Below, one piece after another: positions 27,420-36,431 of a stretch of DNA of 64,000 nt. This stretch comes from Candidatus Electrothrix scaldis. GTDB taxonomy: Bacteria; Desulfobacterota; Desulfobulbia; Desulfobulbales; Desulfobulbaceae. Position 1 is the first letter of the stretch; each line of letters begins with the position of its first letter. Where the stretch lies: the NCBI GenBank assembly GCA_033584155.1, contig CP138355.1, positions 4,739,501 through 4,803,500 on the forward strand, in the 5' to 3' direction. The notes beneath the pieces are model-generated. The model had not been told where the DNA came from, made no database searches, and saw only the letters and a program-made list of their open reading frames with translations. A program made the translations under genes and the position numbers.

Positions 27420-27494
27420 GTAGGGGAAAACCTGTGTGTTTACCCTTGCCACCACCCAGAAAGATAAAGGGCAGACACAGAGGTCTGCCCCTAC
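27420..27494. repeat. Dispersed palindromic repeat, copy E
   Basis: GTAGGGGAAAACC..GTTTACCC and GGGCAGACACAGAGGTCTGCCCCTAC end one base before the likely hypE start codon. The element therefore replaces the normal ribosome-binding region of hypE. Confidence 0.75.
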
Positions 27495-27495
27495 A

Positions 27496-28563
27496 ATGAC
27501 GACCATGAATAAGCCTGATTTTGCAGGAGCAACCTGCCCTACTCCACATCAAGCCAAAGAAACCGTCCTGCTCGGACACGGCTCCGGTGGCACCCTGAGT
27601 CGGGAGCTGGTGGAACAGGTCTTTCTCCCGGAGCTGGGTGAGGCAGCCCCGCGCACCCTGGACGATGCCGCAATCATTGAGACGGCGGAGCAGGGACAAC
27701 GCCTAGCCCTGAGCACGGATTCCCATGTTGTTGAACCGCTCTTCTTTCCTGGCGGGGATATCGGTCATCTGGCCGTCTGCGGGACCGTCAATGATCTGGC
27801 AATGATGGGGGCAAGGCCCTTGGCACTGACCTGCGGCTTTATCCTGGAAGAGGGTCTGCCCTTTGCCACCCTCCGGCAGGTGCTGGCCTCCATGCGGGCA
27901 GCGGCTGAGGAGGCTGGTATTTACTTTGCTGCGGGCGACACTAAGGTGGTGCAGCGCGGTAGTGCTGATAAGATGTTCATCAATACCTCCGGGCTGGGGG
28001 TGGTGGACCAAGGCGTACAGATTTCCGGGGCCAATGCCCGGCCTGGAGATGTCATCATTGTCTCCGGCACTCTGGGTGACCACGGCATCACCGTGCTGGC
28101 CACCCGTGAGGGCCTGGGGTTTGAGACCGATCTGGCCAGCGATGCAGCCCCGCTCAACCATCTGGTCCAGGCCATGCTGGCCGCCGGGACTATCCATGTC
28201 CTCCGTGACCCCACCCGGGGTGGGTTGGCAACTTCCCTGGTGGAGATTTCTGAGCAATCCCAGGTCACCCTGCTGATTGAGGAGGACAAGCTCCCGGTAA
28301 AACCTGCGGTTCGGGCAGCCTGCGAAATGCTGGGCTTTGATCCGCTCTTTATCGCCAATGAGGGCAAGCTGGTCGCCTTTGTCCCACCGGAGGATGCCGA
28401 GGCCGTGCTTGCCACTATGCGCCAGACCAAGTACGGGGAAGATGCAACGATTATCGGCAGGGTTCTTGAGGCAGGAAAGGCACAAGTGCAGCTGCAAACA
28501 GCTATCGGCGGAACACGCTTGCTGGATATGCTTCCGGGAGAGCTGCTTCCGAGGATTTGTTGA
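27496..28563 (+). CDS. hypE: Carbamoyl-dehydrating protein HypE
   Basis: The ATG at 27496 or 27505 is the likely start; the open frame reaches back to 27436 but that part lies in a repeat. The roughly 355-residue product has the HypE/PurM-like pattern: LLGHGSGGTLSREL, LDDAAII, STDSHVVEPLFFPGGDIG, DPTRGGLA. It ends in the obligatory PRIC, whose terminal Cys accepts the carbamoyl group from HypF and is dehydrated to a thiocyanate. It is the last gene of the maturation cluster. A partial second copy of its 3' end lies at 30.5 kb. Confidence 0.94.
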   Translation: MTTMNKPDFAGATCPTPHQAKETVLLGHGSGGTLSRELVEQVFLPELGEAAPRTLDDAAIIETAEQGQRLALSTDSHVVEPLFFPGGDIGHLAVCGTVNDLAMMGARPLALTCGFILEEGLPFATLRQVLASMRAAAEEAGIYFAAGDTKVVQRGSADKMFINTSGLGVVDQGVQISGANARPGDVIIVSGTLGDHGITVLATREGLGFETDLASDAAPLNHLVQAMLAAGTIHVLRDPTRGGLATSLVEISEQSQVTLLIEEDKLPVKPAVRAACEMLGFDPLFIANEGKLVAFVPPEDAEAVLATMRQTKYGEDATIIGRVLEAGKAQVQLQTAIGGTRLLDMLPGELLPRIC

Positions 28564-28627
28564 GTGAGGGAGAGCGGGACAATCTCTTTGTTTTAAAGGA
28601 GAGCAAGATACGCGGCGCAGTGTCAAC

Positions 28628-28660
28628 AAAAAGGGTGGGGCCTTGTGGCCCCACCCTTTG
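28628..28660. terminator. Bidirectional terminator between hypE and the dockerin gene
   Basis: AAAGGGTGGGGCC and GGCCCCACCCTTT form a perfect 13-bp stem with a 4-base loop (ttgt). A-runs on one side and T on the other suit termination of both converging genes. Confidence 0.8.
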
Positions 28661-28743
28661 CATCTATTCCGTTTACTGCATAACCTGTGTTATCATACAA
28701 ACCGGTAACTGTCGAAAATCTACCTGATTCAAAAACATCAGGC

Positions 28744-30255
28744 TTATATTTTATCTTTACAAGGCTCCATAAGCTCTTTAAGTATATCCAGATCATCATT
28801 ATCCAGATCACCATCTTCATCAAGATCGAATACAAAGAATTCCCATTCCTCTAACTCTTCGGAGTTTGGATTATTCAAATAAGTATTCAACCTGCTCCAA
28901 TCAAATCCGTTTACGCAGTTATCATCGTTCACATCACCCTTTTTCATCACCATGATACGATCAATGCGTGTCAAAAAGGCTGCCTGAGTGACCGTTTTTT
29001 TTAATCCGCCTGTAGGATCATCTGGAAAAGGCGAGCTGTTTGTAAAACCTGCTGCAAACAAATAGGAATCTCCGCCCGGTATTACATCAGCACTGAACGC
29101 ATAGGAAATATCATTTCCCGCGCCTCCGATGTAGGTGGCAATTGCTCCAGATAAATCAAAACTGACTTTTGCGATAAAGAAGTCAATTCCCCCTGCATTA
29201 TTTTTCTGCACGGCAACCTCGGGAACCTCCTCAAAGTCAGTCGAAGTTGTATATCCCCCATAATATAAGTAGCCCCCCTGACTGTTTCCCACAAAAACAT
29301 CACCCCGCATCATTTCAGAACCGGTACCGCCAAGATATAAGGTTTTCAATATGTTGAGAGGGCCTGAAATGTCAATCATTGCAACAAATGCATCTGCCTC
29401 CCCCTTAAATGTGCTGGCTACTGCACCGGGCATGTCGGTTGATTCAGTACTAGCTCCTAAATAGAGGTTATTACCATTTATTACGATATCAAAGTCATTA
29501 TAAAATTCATTTCCACTTCCTCCGACGTAGATAAGATCGTTCACGGCGGAAAGGGTGTTATCAATTTGCGCTACAAAATAAGAATCTCCCGGAGAACCGG
29601 GATATCCAGAAATGCCATTTTGGGTATATCCGGCAATATATATATTACCATCCGTATGATATTGAACATCCCATCCATAATCATTTCCGCTTCCAGGCAA
29701 AACAAGCTCATTTTCAAAAAACATATTTATGTCATATTTTCGTACAATGACATTCCGCGGGCTGCCGTGTTTAGATCCGATAAGATATACCTTACTGTTA
29801 GCAATGGTAAAATCATAAACAGAATAAGAATTAAAATCGTATTGACTCAGGACATTAAAACTGGAGTCTAAAATCCAAAAAAATCCTTTGAAATTCCAAC
29901 TGGTATTATTGGAATACACCCCTCCTATATACACTTTTCCATCCAGTTCTCTGACAAAATACGGATAGCCATTTACGGGAAATGTCACTTCGTCAACAGG
30001 GGTCATGGTCTCATTATCGTACTTGACGATAAACATCTGATTCGCAGCCCATGATGCATTGGGCTTGTCGCTTGAGGGTCCGGCTATGTAAGTATGAGTT
30101 CCGGTTGAGGATGAACTCCAGACAGAATGATAGTCCTGTGGCGGTGGTTCTGTCGATGAGAGATTTTCGTATAATGCCGAAACTATTGCTCCTTGAGCGG
30201 TTGTAAAATAACATATGGAAATACAAACTAAAATTACGGATACTTTTTTTATCAT
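28744..30255 (-). CDS. Secreted beta-propeller (SBBP-like) protein with C-terminal dockerin-like domain
   Basis: The 503-residue protein has a signal peptide (1-22). A repetitive middle part follows, with recurring GGSGNEFYNDFDIV, GGTGSEMMRGDVFV and GGAGNDISYAFS blocks separated by about 50-70 residues, as in SBBP beta-propeller repeats. The last 70 residues hold paired calcium-loop motifs (GDVNDDNCVNGFDW and FDLDEDGDLDNDDLDIL) like a type I dockerin. It is probably exported to the surface and structured by calcium; the partner cohesin is not in the window. A GGAGGAAAT sequence precedes the start. Codon use is AT-rich compared with hypE. Confidence 0.75.
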   Translation of the reverse strand: MIKKVSVILVCISICYFTTAQGAIVSALYENLSSTEPPPQDYHSVWSSSSTGTHTYIAGPSSDKPNASWAANQMFIVKYDNETMTPVDEVTFPVNGYPYFVRELDGKVYIGGVYSNNTSWNFKGFFWILDSSFNVLSQYDFNSYSVYDFTIANSKVYLIGSKHGSPRNVIVRKYDINMFFENELVLPGSGNDYGWDVQYHTDGNIYIAGYTQNGISGYPGSPGDSYFVAQIDNTLSAVNDLIYVGGSGNEFYNDFDIVINGNNLYLGASTESTDMPGAVASTFKGEADAFVAMIDISGPLNILKTLYLGGTGSEMMRGDVFVGNSQGGYLYYGGYTTSTDFEEVPEVAVQKNNAGGIDFFIAKVSFDLSGAIATYIGGAGNDISYAFSADVIPGGDSYLFAAGFTNSSPFPDDPTGGLKKTVTQAAFLTRIDRIMVMKKGDVNDDNCVNGFDWSRLNTYLNNPNSEELEEWEFFVFDLDEDGDLDNDDLDILKELMEPCKDKI

Positions 30256-30279
30256 GACATTTCCTCCTTAGTTTTAAAT

Positions 30280-30500
30280 ACATGCGGAGTGCCTTTCACT
30301 CTGCATTTCATGCAGCAGCATCGGATATTTTGCATAATCTATGCCATGCACAACAGTCCTCCTCCGAAAACATTTAAATATTATTTTTTAAACCGTGAGT
30401 ACAAATATCTAAACAATAAACCCTGACTGGTAATTATTATTATCAGATTGAAATACGGTCAAAATTTGTCACAGCGTGACATGTATGAGCACCTTAAGGT
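30280..30500. repeat. Dispersed AT-rich element, copy 1 (shared with 44350-44600)
   Basis: The stretch contains AATACATGC..AGTGCCTTTCAC.CTGCATT, TTGCATAATC.ATGCCA, a CCTCCT block and near its end AAATTTGTCACAGCGTGACAT. The same blocks appear in the same order and similar spacing at 44.35-44.6 kb. Here it lies between the dockerin gene and a hypE fragment. Confidence 0.5.
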
Positions 30501-30516
30501 GGTTCAGGAAAACAAG

Positions 30517-30749
30517 CCGTCTGCGGGATGCTGGGGGTTAATCCACTCTTTATCGCCAATAAGGGCAAGCTGGTTGCCTTTGTCCCACCAGAGGATGCCG
30601 AGGCAGTGCTTGCCACTATGCGCCAGACCAAGTACGGGGAGGATGCGACGATTATAGGGAGGGTGCTTGATGCAGGGAAGGCACAGGTGCAGCTGCAAAC
30701 AGCCATTGGTGGTACCCGGCTGCTGGATATGCTGCCGAGGATTTATTGA
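30517..30749 (+). pseudogene. 3' fragment of a second hypE
   Basis: This stretch matches the last 235 bases or so of hypE (28319-28563) at roughly 90 percent identity by eye, in the same orientation. The protein reads PLFIANKGKLVAFVPPEDAE and on to LLDMLPRI, with a 12-base deletion near the end. The essential C-terminal Cys is Tyr. No 5' part is present, so it is non-functional. It shows that part of the hyp cluster was duplicated or recombined here. Confidence 0.88.
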
Positions 30750-30861
30750 AAGGGAAATCTGGCAAACCCCACTTTCTCCCATTGGAAAATTCAAGGCTCA
30801 GCCTGTATAATACCTTCATGTTGCTGCTCTTCCATGCAGGAGAAAGCTTTAAACTGACATA

Positions 30862-32073
30862 TTGCCACATAGGGAGGTGCCAGATTTCTACTTTTATGAT
30901 CAACTCAAAAACCACGTTGCAGCCGGTAGATTAAAAATCATCGCCATTATTGCTCCGGCAAGAACAGGCTCAACCTTTGTTATGAATGCATTGGCGCACT
31001 CGCCCTCAGTGCATGATTTCCTCAATCAACCCTTTCACCTCACCTATACCCATCCCTACACACCTCCTGATAACCGGGAAGAAATCGCCTATCAGCGAAT
31101 ATGGAACACCTATCAACAGGCACGAGAAGAGCATAACGGAACGCCCATTACCCTCGTTATCAAATGCATGGCTCGCAATTTGGGCATCGGAGAACGTCTC
31201 TTCCGGCTCCTTGATATTGCGGACAGCATCGTCCTTCTCGTTCGTAATCCCTACCTGAGCATTGATTCCCTGCTACGAACCCAGGTCGCGACTATTGAAG
31301 AAATGCCCGAGGCAAGTCAACATGACCTCAATGAATATGCCGTACAAAAGGGGATTGCGAAAAACAGCGACTCTGGAGAGCAATGGCTCGCTCTCAAGCA
31401 ACGCATCTTAGCAACAAAAGAGTATAATCGTATTGATGACCTCCTCATAGAAACGATGGCCTTTATCGAACTCAATAAGTATGAAGGTGATATGGTCACC
31501 GAATATCAGAGACGTCTTGATAATCACGATGAATATACCTCCCTTGCTGAAATAGAGGCCATTGCCTGGACTGGATGGGATAATATGGCGGTCATCGCAA
31601 AGCAACATCTGGAAAAAATGCATAGTTTTTCCATCATTGACTCGACAATTCTCCGTTGCATGCCAGAGCCTATTCTCCGCAGCCTGAGCGAAGACATGCA
31701 AATCAGCTATTCACCGGAAATGGCCTTTGATTGGCAACCACGAAAGGTAACAGACGACGAGATCATCCAAAGTACATGGATGAAGCATTGCTACGAGACA
31801 GTGGCATCGAGTTCAGGAATCAAGCCACCAAAGGAGAGCCCCATTGCGCCTGACCTGTTTCCAGAAGTGTTTCAGAAGCATCTCAAAAGAACAGCATACC
31901 CGGCCTATGTCGCCTTACTGCACAGTAGCCACACTATTCGACCACGCGGTCATGAGGAGATACAGACGCTGCTTGATACAGCAGTAACAAAGGAGGGTAC
32001 ATCGTTGAGGGAGGTTGATCCAATTTTCTCTGAGGCGCTCCTGACTTCAGAAAGAAAGGAGACAATGCAATAA
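30862..32073 (+). CDS. Sulfotransferase-like P-loop protein
   Basis: The 403-residue protein has a sulfotransferase 5'-phosphosulfate loop (APARTGSTFVMNAL near 30-43) and a 3'-phosphate site (LLVRNPYLSIDSLLR near 127-141). This suggests PAPS-dependent sulfonation of an unknown acceptor, although some relatives are regulatory. The start is uncertain: the frame opens after a stop at 30850 and offers TTG 30862 or GTG 30877, neither with a well-placed ribosome site. The PAPS-forming kinase encoded at 1.8 kb could supply the donor, but the genes are not linked. Confidence 0.65.
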   Translation: MPHREVPDFYFYDQLKNHVAAGRLKIIAIIAPARTGSTFVMNALAHSPSVHDFLNQPFHLTYTHPYTPPDNREEIAYQRIWNTYQQAREEHNGTPITLVIKCMARNLGIGERLFRLLDIADSIVLLVRNPYLSIDSLLRTQVATIEEMPEASQHDLNEYAVQKGIAKNSDSGEQWLALKQRILATKEYNRIDDLLIETMAFIELNKYEGDMVTEYQRRLDNHDEYTSLAEIEAIAWTGWDNMAVIAKQHLEKMHSFSIIDSTILRCMPEPILRSLSEDMQISYSPEMAFDWQPRKVTDDEIIQSTWMKHCYETVASSSGIKPPKESPIAPDLFPEVFQKHLKRTAYPAYVALLHSSHTIRPRGHEEIQTLLDTAVTKEGTSLREVDPIFSEALLTSERKETMQ

Positions 32074-32224
32074 ACAAAGAAACAAGCAGAAAAGAAAACT
32101 CATCTCTTGAGAGGATATTGGATACCTGATATACTACTTTGTTGCACGATCCTCTCCCCAAGAAAAAGGAATTACGTACTCTTGTTCTTCTGGATATCCA
32201 TAAAAAACAACAGGGGCTGCAACC

Positions 32225-33250
32225 ATGACAAACGATTCTTTTACAGCATCAGAAATCGACAAAGAGACAAAGCGCCTGCATGAAAGGCTGCATAAGCTTG
32301 GTTGGACACGAGAGGGATGCCGTTTACTGGCACCGACCACCCTTGAAATCAACACCTTAAAAAAGGAACAAGGCGCGCTTATCCTTGTCCATTCCTATCA
32401 AACGCCTGACATCATGTACGGTGTGGCTGACTTTGTTGGTGATTCCTACGACCTCAGCCGTAAAGCAAGCGAGCACCCTGCCCAGAAAATTATCTTCAGT
32501 TCTGTCTATTTTATGGGCGAAACAGCCAAGCTGCTCAACCCTGAAAAAGAAGTCTTAGTTCCCAGAAAGGCAGGTTGCTCACTGGCAGACTCAATCACAG
32601 CTGAACAGGTCAGAGAGTTACGGAAACAATACCCGGATGCCGGAGTTGTCTGTTATGTGAACACCTATGCCTCGGTAAAAGCTGAAAGCGATGCCTGCTG
32701 CACCTCGTCCAATGTGCAAGCGGTTGTTCAAGCCATGCCCCAGGAAGAAATCATCTTTATTCCTGATCAGATGATGGGCATGAACCTCCAGAACATGACC
32801 TCCAAAACCATCATCCCCTGGCAAGGCACCTGTATTGTTCATGATGAATTCAATGAAAACAGTATACAGCAGATCAGGCAGCAGTTCCCTGATGCTGAAA
32901 TCCTGGCCCACCCGGAATGTTCTCCCGGCATCGTGAGTCTGGTTGATTTTGTCGGCGGTACAGCAGCCATGCTCAAGCACGTGCAAAGTTCCCCAGCTAC
33001 AACCTTCATGCTGGTCACCGAATGCGGCCTGACAGATCGTTTCAAGGCGGAATGTACAGAAAAAAATATTGTTGGCAGCTGTATCCTCTGCCCCTATATG
33101 AAAGAGATAGGGCTTACAGATATACTCGACACCCTGAAAAATCCACCACCTGAAAACAGAGTGGAGCTGGAACCAGCTCTGGCTGAAAAAGCCCGGGCCT
33201 GCCTGGACAATATGTTTGCTTTGGAAAAGAAATCAAACTCTTCGACCTGA
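32225..33250 (+). CDS. nadA: Quinolinate synthase NadA
   Basis: The 341-residue protein has the NadA motifs: LVHSYQTPDIMYGVADFVGDS, the cluster Cys in GCSLADSI, VCYVNTYASVKAESDACCTSSN, and HPECSPGIV, with the last Cys ligand in CILCPYM. It condenses iminoaspartate with dihydroxyacetone phosphate to quinolinate using a 4Fe-4S cluster. It stands alone between a sulfotransferase-like gene and a convergent HAD gene; nadB and nadC are not in the window. Confidence 0.93.
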   Translation: MTNDSFTASEIDKETKRLHERLHKLGWTREGCRLLAPTTLEINTLKKEQGALILVHSYQTPDIMYGVADFVGDSYDLSRKASEHPAQKIIFSSVYFMGETAKLLNPEKEVLVPRKAGCSLADSITAEQVRELRKQYPDAGVVCYVNTYASVKAESDACCTSSNVQAVVQAMPQEEIIFIPDQMMGMNLQNMTSKTIIPWQGTCIVHDEFNENSIQQIRQQFPDAEILAHPECSPGIVSLVDFVGGTAAMLKHVQSSPATTFMLVTECGLTDRFKAECTEKNIVGSCILCPYMKEIGLTDILDTLKNPPPENRVELEPALAEKARACLDNMFALEKKSNSST

Positions 33251-33255
33251 TAGCG

Positions 33256-34026
33256 CTAGTCCTCCACCCCATCGAACTGATCCGGCTGCTCAGCAAAGAA
33301 ACGAACCGCGTTCAGGAGCTCAGGAAAATTATAGATAATATAATCCGGCTCTGTGCCTTCATACTTTTGCTGGCCCTGATTGGATTTGAAGAAGACGGTT
33401 TTCAGGCCAAACTGCTGGGCGCCAAAGACATCGCGGTACATGTCATTACCAATAAAGAGGACCTCTTCAGGTTGAAGCTGCATGGCCTCCAGGGTCATGG
33501 TGAAGAGCCGTTGGTCCGGCTTGCGGAAGCCGTGGTCGCCAGAGACAATCACCGGGGTAAAATAATCAAGCAGACCAGCGGCCCGAAGCTCCGGTACGGC
33601 CCAGGCCGTCTGCCCGTCAGAGAGGGCTGCCAGCTGATACTGTTGCTGGAGTTCTCTAATCGTATCCTTCACGCCCCGGTAGCGTTTCAAACGGAAAAGT
33701 GAAGTGGCCCGAAAGGTTTCAGCCAGAAAGAGTGGCAGTTGCTCCAGCTTTGCTGCTGGTAAACTCCGGGTAAACTCGGTTGCGTGCAGATCAATCATCT
33801 CCCGAAAAATGCCAGTTGCATCAAACTCAGGATACTCTTCTTCGCCTGCCTTACGCTGGCTCTTGAGCAGACGATAATACAGGTCGCGGACCTCCTGCTC
33901 ACTTAAGGAAATCCCCTGATACAGGAGCAGATTACTGAGGACGCGATAAATTTCACTATGCCATTCATTGGTATTAATGTCCGTGACTGTACCATTAATA
34001 TCAAAAATAAGCCCTTTGATGATCAT
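33256..34026 (-). CDS. HAD-superfamily hydrolase
   Basis: I place the start at the second ATG (34026), with GGAGGT upstream and an ATGA overlap with the kinase gene, giving 256 residues. HAD motif I reads FDINGTVTD, where the second Asp of DxD is Asn; motif II is ALSDGQ, motif III Lys is in FRKPD, and motif IV reads FIGNDMYRDV. The cap is the helical type of phosphoglycolate- and nucleotidase-like members. Loss of the general acid Asp suggests a slow or unusual phosphatase. Coupling to an APH-like kinase suggests the two act on one metabolite. Confidence 0.78.
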   Translation of the reverse strand: MIIKGLIFDINGTVTDINTNEWHSEIYRVLSNLLLYQGISLSEQEVRDLYYRLLKSQRKAGEEEYPEFDATGIFREMIDLHATEFTRSLPAAKLEQLPLFLAETFRATSLFRLKRYRGVKDTIRELQQQYQLAALSDGQTAWAVPELRAAGLLDYFTPVIVSGDHGFRKPDQRLFTMTLEAMQLQPEEVLFIGNDMYRDVFGAQQFGLKTVFFKSNQGQQKYEGTEPDYIIYNFPELLNAVRFFAEQPDQFDGVED

Positions 34027-35102
34027 GCAAACCTCCGTAGGCATTCTTTGGCCTCGTGGATTAAACAGCGGCGGTAGTCCTGAGTGATCCAGCTGTTGCG
34101 GGCAATACGCAGCAGAGTAATCCCCATGTAGAATGGCACCCTGCCTGTGATCGAGCGGAAGGCCTTCTTTCTGTCAGGGAAATGGCAGGCATATTCCCAG
34201 AGAAAATGACCAATAAAGGGTTCTGCCGCCTCTTTGCAACCTGTATCACGGAGGAAGAAATGCTTCAGCTCACCAGCGATGCGGCCCACATCAAAGACGC
34301 GATCATCCCGATGGGCCCGCTCCAAATCATAGGTACTCACGTTCAGACCACCGGTAAACTTGAAGTTTTCCGGGGTGGCATCGCCATGCACCAGCACCTC
34401 CCGGTCTTCCCACATCCGCTCCTGCCGATACCACTGATCACGCAACCAGCGCAACTCATCTGCCTCTTTTCCCTTGAGGCCATGAATCCGCAACAGTTTT
34501 CGGATCAGATGTTCTGTATAGTCGCAGGTCGGGGCAAAGTCAACTTTACGGCCATTCGCGGTTCGGTTATGGAGTTTTGAAAAAAAATACGCCAAGGCAG
34601 TAAGCCGCTGGAAGAGTTTTTCACGTTCGCCACGATGGATGGCTGCAAGAATCACCGTACTCAACAGCTCGCCTTCACAGATTTCCGTGACTAGCAGAGC
34701 ATTCAGATCGTAATTTTTCCCCAAGGGACGGGCCACATGATGAGGCGAACCGGTCAGGCCGCAGCCGCGCATGACGTGGAGATTATCAAATTCATGCTTT
34801 AGCCGGGCAGCAGCTTTTGTTGCATCCTTGGTTCGGTCACAACGAAAAAACTTGCCAATGAATTTTGCGCCGCTGTATTTTTCTTCATAGAGGAAAACGT
34901 CATTGGAGGCGTTAAGACGGAAGACTCGATATTTTGCTCGCTCAGGAGGTCTGCCGACTTGCGGATGAATTTCATGCCACAGGTAGTTATAAAGCGGATC
35001 ATCCCTGCGGACATGGCCAAGATATTGCCCATTGCTCATGATGTCCAGTCTGCTTGCATGATTAATAGAGTTTTTTACCGACTTATAACTGTTTTCTAAC
35101 AA
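34023..35102 (-). CDS. Aminoglycoside-phosphotransferase-like small-molecule kinase
   Basis: The 359-residue protein has an APH/choline-kinase-type catalytic core: VLVHGDATPENF (catalytic loop) followed by STYDLERAHRDDRVFDVG (metal-binding Asp). A Lys in KFIGKFFRC of the N-lobe would bind ATP. The substrate is unknown. An in-frame ATG at residue 22 (MSNGQYLG) is an alternative start. The last codons overlap the HAD gene start, so kinase and phosphatase-like protein are co-translated. Confidence 0.72.
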   Translation of the reverse strand: MLENSYKSVKNSINHASRLDIMSNGQYLGHVRRDDPLYNYLWHEIHPQVGRPPERAKYRVFRLNASNDVFLYEEKYSGAKFIGKFFRCDRTKDATKAAARLKHEFDNLHVMRGCGLTGSPHHVARPLGKNYDLNALLVTEICEGELLSTVILAAIHRGEREKLFQRLTALAYFFSKLHNRTANGRKVDFAPTCDYTEHLIRKLLRIHGLKGKEADELRWLRDQWYRQERMWEDREVLVHGDATPENFKFTGGLNVSTYDLERAHRDDRVFDVGRIAGELKHFFLRDTGCKEAAEPFIGHFLWEYACHFPDRKKAFRSITGRVPFYMGITLLRIARNSWITQDYRRCLIHEAKECLRRFA

Positions 35103-35242
35103 AATTAGAATACTTTTTTAATGGTGGGGCTATTATTGAGCGAGCTGGTACTTATGCAATTTTAATCATATGAGTGCTCGATACGGGAAGGAGCGAGCTT
35201 AGGTTCCAATTTTATTTTTCTTCTACTCAGGACAAGAGAATC

Positions 35243-36001
35243 ATGATTGCTTCAAATACCTCAGAAGTTATTGAAATCATAAACACGATAATTTCAGATG
35301 CAAAAGAGAACAACAGCAGGCACGGATATTTCGCTGCTCTTTACAAACAAGTGACGATCCAGATAAAGCAGGGAATTGATGACGGAAGGTTTGCTGATTC
35401 TGAGAGGATGGACAGATTGGACACGGCCTTTGCCAACAGATATTTTGAGGCATACAAACAGTTCAAACAAGGTCAGGCAAGTAAAAGCTGGAGCGTCACC
35501 TTCAGATACAGCAAGAGTCAGGAGCTGATAATCCTCCAGCATCTTTTACTGGGAATAAATGCCCATATAAATTTAGATTTAGGTATTGCGGTTGCCGAGC
35601 TCAACCTGGAGGATCTAGATACATTCAAAGATGATTACGAGCAAATCAATAATATTTTAGAATCGTTACTCGATAATGTCCAAAAAATCGTGGGCAGATT
35701 CTCTCCACTGTTAATATTTTTAGACAAGATCGGAGGCACAGTGGATGAAACTCTTGTGAACTTCGGTATAGAGAAAGCCAGACGAGATGCATGGGATTTT
35801 GCGGGACTACTTTCACAGCAAAATCAAAAGGAACGGGCCAGAACAATACGCAATATGGACAGAAGAACAGCGATGCTTGGAAGATTGATTGCGGAACCGG
35901 GAGGCCCCTTAGGCAAAGCGATAGATGTCATCCGGTTCCAAGAAGACCAAGAGGTTGCTGAAATCATAGATGCATTGGAACAATTCCAACCAGAGCCATA
36001 A
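35243..36001 (+). CDS. DUF5995-like protein
   Basis: I use the ATG at 35243, preceded by AGGACAAGAGA. The 252-residue protein is mostly helical, with RHGYFAALYKQVTIQIKQGI, RMDRLDTAFANRYFEAY and HLLLGINAHINLDLG, a pattern I associate with the DUF5995 family. His and Asp residues in the last block resemble a metal site, but no function is known. No signal peptide or membrane segment. Neighbours give no clue. Confidence 0.65.
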   Translation: MIASNTSEVIEIINTIISDAKENNSRHGYFAALYKQVTIQIKQGIDDGRFADSERMDRLDTAFANRYFEAYKQFKQGQASKSWSVTFRYSKSQELIILQHLLLGINAHINLDLGIAVAELNLEDLDTFKDDYEQINNILESLLDNVQKIVGRFSPLLIFLDKIGGTVDETLVNFGIEKARRDAWDFAGLLSQQNQKERARTIRNMDRRTAMLGRLIAEPGGPLGKAIDVIRFQEDQEVAEIIDALEQFQPEP

Positions 36002-36032
36002 GAAACGCACTCTTCAACAATAGTCAGCACCC

Positions 36033-36431
36033 TTATGGCTCATCTTCATCAACTTCTTGGGCAATCTTCTCAATCGCCTCCATAGACAAGCCTGTCAAAT
36101 CAGCTATTATTTTTTTATCAAGTCCCTGTTTCAGTCCTCTGATAACTGTTTCCCGCTGGTTTTCCGCTATCCCTATTTCTTTTCCCTTCTCTAGTCCTTC
36201 CTCTCTTCCCTCATCAAACGCCGTATCAAGTGAGTTTTTCATATCCCGATAATACTTGAGACTCTTCTCGTAGGAACGAACCTGATCCGGGGTAAATCGG
36301 GCGATTTCTGCTGTGGCGAAGAGCTGCTCATTAAGAAAATCGAGGAGGAGATTTTTATTGGGTTCTTCGCCGAAGATTTTTTTGAACCCATAGTCGGCGA
36401 AAAGATTGACGTAGCGTTCTTTGGAGGGCAT
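36033..36431 (-). pseudogene. Internally deleted Rpn/PD-(D/E)XK-transposase-family gene
   Basis: The 132-residue frame begins like Rpn-family nucleases (RYVNLFADYGFKKIFGEE, then LLLDFLNEQL) but jumps after about 45 residues to the C-terminal part (YEKSLKYYRDMKNSLDTAFDEGREEG, with a Lys/Glu-rich coil). Family members are about 280-310 residues with the catalytic PD-(D/E)XK core in the missing middle. It therefore looks like an in-frame deletion remnant with no nuclease activity. Confidence 0.7.

Noticed and set aside
22094-27494. CRISPR-like array from the regularly recurring repeats
   Set aside because: The copies are palindromic, unevenly spaced by kilobases and have no spacers or cas genes; they are dispersed elements.
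27436-27495. Extended start for HypE
   Set aside because: It reads through repeat copy E and lacks homology to HypE; starts at 27496 or 27505 fit better.
27703-28629. 308-codon frame antisense to hypE
   Set aside because: Shadow of hypE with no recognisable protein features.
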